Assembly (NCBI GenBank): GCA_028023455.1
Contig: JAQFVV010000346.1
Coordinates: forward strand, 250,001-314,000
Direction of reading: 5' to 3'
Length of the DNA: 64,000 nucleotides
DNA from: Epiperipatus broadwayi
Taxonomy: Eukaryota > Onychophora > Udeonychophora > Euonychophora > Peripatidae
The notes under the pieces were generated by a model that did no database searches, was not told the origin of the DNA, and saw nothing but the letters and a program-made list of their open reading frames with translations. Positions 59,346-64,000 of this stretch are shown one piece after another (position 1 is the first letter of the stretch; each line of letters opens with the position of its first letter). Both the position numbers and the translations under genes were made by a program.

Positions 59346-59761
59346 TTTTTTATGAATACTTTTTTGTATCATAAGAAAAATAAGTATTTACAATAATAAA
59401 GAAATATAAGAATTTTTATTAATTATATAGTTTCATGTGTATTGTTTTTCAGTAACCAACTTCTTTCTTTGATCCTGAATTTAGAGTCATAGAAATATGC
59501 ATCCATCATATTAATTCTTAAATACTGACATACAATGACTTTTTTTTTTTACTTTATAAAAGATTTTGCAATAAACTTAAAAAGACTTTTGTTATCTTTT
59601 CAAATTCCTAATGACATAGTAAAAACTATTTGTTTTGTTTTTAAATTTCTTTTATAGTTTTTATAATAAATTAATAGTTAGATAAGATTTTTTTAAAAAC
59701 TTATTTATTGAAGTTTAATATACTGTATTTTACATAAACTTTAAATTAAACATAGCTCAAT

Positions 59762-59826
59762 ATGAGTCTTGCATTGGTGGCCAAGAGGTCGCGTCCCGGC
59801 CGATGCTATGACACTTAAAAAAAAAC
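59762..59826 (+). repeat. Tiny tRNA-derived SINE fragment with target duplication
   Basis: 65 bp, GC-rich in an AT-rich setting, ending in a run of nine A. TGGCCAAGAGG fits the RNA polymerase III A-box consensus (TRGYNNARNGG) of a tRNA-Leu/Ser-like head. It is flanked by the 11-bp direct repeat CATAGCTCAAT (59751-59761 and 59827-59837). A short retroposed tRNA-SINE head is the best reading. Confidence 0.55.
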
Positions 59827-60054
59827 CATAGCTCAATGTATATGTAAACAAAGAGTTTATCACCCTCCCCCAGGCTTTGATATAAAAGGACTCTAAATGT
59901 TGAACAAAGAATCAAGAATATCCTTTATTTATCAGTTAGAATGTATTTGATATATACCTAAACATTTTTTTTTTTTTCAATTAATAAGCATAGAATGTTT
60001 TGAATTATATGTGATTTGTACTTAAAGCTAAGAGTTAAATTATAATATATATTG

Positions 60055-63000
60055 TGTAACGGTCAGGTTTGTACGTTTGCTCAACAGACCGAAAGTCTGA
60101 GCCAGAGAACCAAAAGCTGACCAAGTCGGGATGGTAATATCCTAAGTCTGATCATACCTCAGCTCTCTTACCCGTGCTTTCAAGTCAACCCATCGTGAAT
60201 GACATGCCTGAGGTTACACTCGATATCTCTTTATTCACGTTCAAGCAATAGCAAAGCAGTAAAACATGAGACCCCCCCCAACACATGATATTATCTAACT
60301 TAACTAGTGATTCATGAAGTAGTGAGCAAGAATGGAGACCGAGATAAATTTATATTTCATAAATTTAATGTAACACTTAAATAAGTTATAAAGCAAATAA
60401 ATTATGTACCTTATAGCTCACACGCAGGTGAGTGAATACTCAGGGTTGCAAATAATATAATAAAGCAAATTATATAGTACTCACAGGCAGGCGAGTGGCT
60501 TTTGGGGTTACAAAATATTTAATTAGTCCATGACTCTAATATGTTTATACCATTTTCTATGTCCTAACCCATGCTATGATCTATATAGTAGAAATCAGTA
60601 ATAATTAGTGATCAGTTTATTGGTATCTGATGGGGATTATATTATTATTTTTACTAAGTTAAATATAACTTATAACAATATTTGCATGATATTATATATA
60701 ATTACTGCACAGATAAACGCATTAATTCAATTCCGAATTGGATCAAAGCCAAAGTTACTTTCTAGGGAAAACTGAACTGAGGTGTGGCAGTCGAATGTCA
60801 GATTCTAGTGCGTTATAAACTATAGTATCAGAATAAGTGCGCCTCGAATGTGTTCTTAATTGAGGTTTATTACCTAGTAATCGGTTTCTCAGACCGGGCT
60901 ACTTACTATAATACGAGGAGGTCTTTTTATTCAAGTAAGCAGAACAGTGGTTTACAAGCCCTTTGGAACGCTTTGGTTCCTTCACATACAAATGTCACAG
61001 TTGCCTAAACTTTCGAGGCATGACTTGATGTGGAAACGATCCTGATGTAGGCCATTATAGGTATAGCAAGGAGAGGCATATTTATGCTAACTAGCAACAC
61101 ATTCGCAATGCTAATTTAATATTTTCATAAATTAATTATGCCAAAATCTTAGCTTCTTTCAGTGCTACTACCACTGATCAGTTCATAAATGGCATTATTA
61201 AGTCACATGATAAAGGCGATAATAAGAATCTGATTTAAGGATATCCGTATAACTTAATCTCTAATTAAGGAGTGTTACATCAAATTAAGGATTTACTAAG
61301 ATTTAAAATATTACTTATATGCTGTATAACTCACGTCTAATATTAAGTAAATATTGATTTTTAAATAAGCAAAAGATTGCTTTTTAAAATAACTTAAGCA
61401 AAATATCCATAACTTACGCAAAATATGCGTTTTAAATACTCTACGCAAAATATACATTTTAAATAACCTACGCAAAATGTACATTTTAAATAACTTATGC
61501 AAAATCTGCGTTTTAAATAACAGATTTTGTGCATTATAAGTAACTGATTCACTCTAGCGTAAATAATAGTTTGATTTCAGAAGGGAGTTTTGCCTATATT
61601 TTTTTATATTATAATATTCTAACATACTGGAAAGGTGCTTACTCGCCTCTCCGATAATTAATTAAGCCCCACAAAATTTCGTTCTGATGAACATAGCATA
61701 AATTAATAAACATGAAATTAAAAACTAAATATAGATGGCATAAGAACAAATTGCAGAAAACGATCAATAAAGTTATAATTTAGAAATTAAGAATTTGTTT
61801 GAATGGTTTTATAGAATCTAAATATTTATGATTATTTAAAATATTTAGGATCACGCAAGAATTTTGAGAGTGCTCTAAGCTTTAAAGTAAATTTAATATC
61901 AACAGTTTAGTTTAACGTTTAAATGATATAATTGAATACGAGACTTGATTAGTTAGCTAGCTTTTAATTTAAAATGGTTTAGTAATAAAATTAACGTATT
62001 CTGCATAATGATTTACCGGTAATACTTGGTCGTAAGTCTTTCAAGGCATTCTTTACTGTGCTTTTTCTCTCTATTAAATCAGGCTGTGGCTTTTCTATGT
62101 TCAAGTCTGGATGCAGTTTTGTAAATTACTTCGGTGGCGGCTTTCCTCCATCACTTTGGTCAAGAACTCTAGTATTTCAGGTGTAACTTCTCCATCACTG
62201 GATTCGGGCTGAGATTAGTGTTTTCTTCCATTCTGTAGCAGTGGTCCAGTTCTAATAGACGGCTGTCTATTGTCCTTCTAGCTGATAGCTCTCATTTTAG
62301 CAGCTTTGGTAATGGCTTAGTAAAATTCAGCATGCTAAAGCAATGCAGGGACAACTTTTTAATTATTTTTTGGCACTTGTCTTTCAGAAAATATGTATCA
62401 GCAGCAACAACAATTTTTGACAGCTACTACAGGTCTTTTTTATATTCTATTTTTGATAGTAGGTCCCTTCCCCTTTTACTTTCGCAACGTCACTTGTTTA
62501 CTGACTTCAAACTTTTTGCCTTTAACTAAATTTCCACTTAGTAAAATATTCGCCTCAGCTAAATCTGGAGTTAAAAGCTCTCTTCCCTTGAGTTTCCCAA
62601 TTTCACTTAGTATGAATTTATGCCTGACTGAATTTTCTAATTTGTTTTTTGACTATAATTTTAAATGAGGTCAATTTTCAGCCAAAAGATTATTTTTAGA
62701 TGAAATGTTAAAACTCTTAAACAAATTACAGCTTGTATAATTTTAAACAAACAATAGAACTTGAAAATTATTTAAAATGAATATAGAAACTTAAATGAAT
62801 AATTTTATAAATTTAAACATTATTTTGTTATGTACATAAATTCTAAACACACACTGCTATGTTTGTTTCAGTTTTAACAAACATAAAGGAATATGCATGT
62901 ATATAAATATTTATGACTGCATTTTTATATTATAGATAATAAGGCGATTATACACGCACGTACTCTGCAATATTACAAGCACACTCAAAGTTTTGAATTA

Positions 63001-63089
63001 AACAAACACACGCAATCTGAGTGAAACGAAATACACTATTATAGAATATAATAGGTGAAACAGACAGGTAGCTAGATCTAACTGTTTCA
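60055..63089 (+). repeat. LTR-like repeat, long form
   Basis: About 3.0 kb starting TGTAACGGTCAGGTTTGTAC and ending CTAACTGTTTCA, flanked by the 4-bp duplication ATTG (60051-60054 and 63090-63093). The first 400 bp and last 440 bp match the short form at 55273-56079 in opposite orientation. The middle (about 60440-62650) is absent there. It includes a partial repeat of CACACGCAGGTGAGTG (60421) at 60482 and a 27-bp tandem array (61384-61525). No coding sequence is recognised. It could be a long LTR or a non-autonomous LTR-type element. Confidence 0.6.
61384..61525. repeat. 27-bp tandem repeat array
   Basis: About five units of the type ACTTACGCAAAATATGCGTT followed by TTAAATA. The first unit is shortened to 20 bp. 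The array produces a spurious nine-residue protein repeat on the minus strand. Confidence 0.9.
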
Positions 63090-63093
63090 ATTG

Positions 63094-64000
63094 TATTTCA
63101 GTTAATAATCATTAAATTGCTTTTTATTTGATTTTTAATATACATGTAGTTTTTAGTATCTTGTTTATTTTCTCACATTTTTTGCAAAATAATGATTAAC
63201 TGTAGTCATTTTAAATAAAAAATAGTTACCCAATGTATTGAAGAAATCACAGGAAACTTAGTACTTGATTGGATGTTTACTTGTCTTTTTTAATTTGGCA
63301 ATTATGCCATAATAATCACAGAAACCATTATAATTAATGTAAACTTAAAATTCAAACTTGTTTAATCTTGTATTGGTTATATATTGAAAGTTAATTTATT
63401 AAAAGATTTAAGAAATTAACATGAAAAAGGAAAGCCTAAAAAAGTTTTTACTAACAAAACTATTTATTTTTTGAAATATTGTTTATTTGAATTCAAATTA
63501 TGCTATTTTTTAAGCTAAAAACAATTAAACTTATTAAAAACTGTTTTCAATTTTTAAATTTAATTTGTAAATAATTATTGTATAAAATAGTTTTATAATT
63601 ACAAGAATGTAATCAAACTTCTGGAATGAAAATCAATTTACACTATCAATTCATTCATACTGTTATTTTGCAATCTTAATGTTATATTTTTTTAAGAGAT
63701 GAAAGGATAGTGCTTTATAAATGAGAAAAAAGCTTAAGCTATTATTTTTTTTTTAATAATATGTAATTAATTTTGTTTCAATGTTTTTATCACAATAGTC
63801 AAAAATAATATAGTATCTATAAATCTGTAATTATAGATTAAGTCATTTAAAGCAAAAGTCTACTTAATTTAATAATCTAAATAACCAATGTTTTAAAATT
63901 TAATTATCATTTTACTGTTTTAACTAATAATTGAATGCGAAATTAAAATGTTACTATTCTTAAAAGTAAATTTTTATTTTTTAAAATTTTCATATTTGTT
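63094..64000. other. AT-rich stretch, no gene seen
   Basis: Right flank of the long LTR-like repeat. Nothing recognisable to the end of the window. Confidence 0.5.

Noticed and set aside
61311-61502. 63-codon frame with a repeated LFKMYILRR peptide
   Set aside because: Produced by the 27-bp tandem array. No start context or other evidence of coding.

Overview
The window is strongly AT-rich eukaryotic DNA full of homopolymer runs and decayed transposable elements. I could support no host gene, tRNA, rRNA or CRISPR array. The repeat set is CR1-like LINEs with a PHD finger and an SGNH esterase, RTE LINEs, a Penelope-like element, mariners, a Tigger/pogo-like family, a hAT miniature element and tRNA-derived SINE fragments. 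That set indicates an animal, most likely an arthropod. A chelicerate is possible because the CR1-like ORF2 C-terminus reminds me of tick elements, but this is only an impression. Every recognised coding region carries stops or frameshifts, so all are entered as pseudogenes.

Layout. 1-4840 is gene-poor. 4841-20401 is a three-level nest. An outer CR1-like LINE on the minus strand has its 3' part at 4841-9090 and its 5' part at 18838-20401. It is split by a DNA-transposon-like element with inverted repeats of about 0.6 kb (9091-13578 plus 18703-18837). One of those inverted repeats is split in turn by a second, near full-length CR1-like LINE (13579-18695) flanked by the duplication TCCTGTG. A Tigger-like element (6051-6917) also sits inside the outer LINE, and the second LINE supplies its empty site. 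20402-26207 holds a LINE tail, two Penelope-like remnants (one an inverted dimer) and a second Tigger-like copy.

26208-40140 is mostly repeat-poor AT-rich DNA with a SINE-like piece (31262), a complex repeat block (33168-35760) and a hAT miniature element (38841-39209). 40140-43665 is a dead Jockey/I-type LINE on the minus strand interrupted by a mariner. 45170-51722 holds RTE LINE pieces, an inserted CR1-like fragment and a TIR-bounded mariner. 52960-55200 is the 5' part of an L1/Tx1-like LINE. 55273-63089 holds two divergently oriented LTR-like repeats of one family with a decayed RTE element and a tiny SINE between them.

The interest of the window is its record of transposition order. Several insertions can be shown directly by target duplications, by empty sites or by interrupted hairpins. 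The least classifiable items are the long-TIR element, the repeat block at 33168-35760 and the variable-length LTR-like family. No functional system was recognised.
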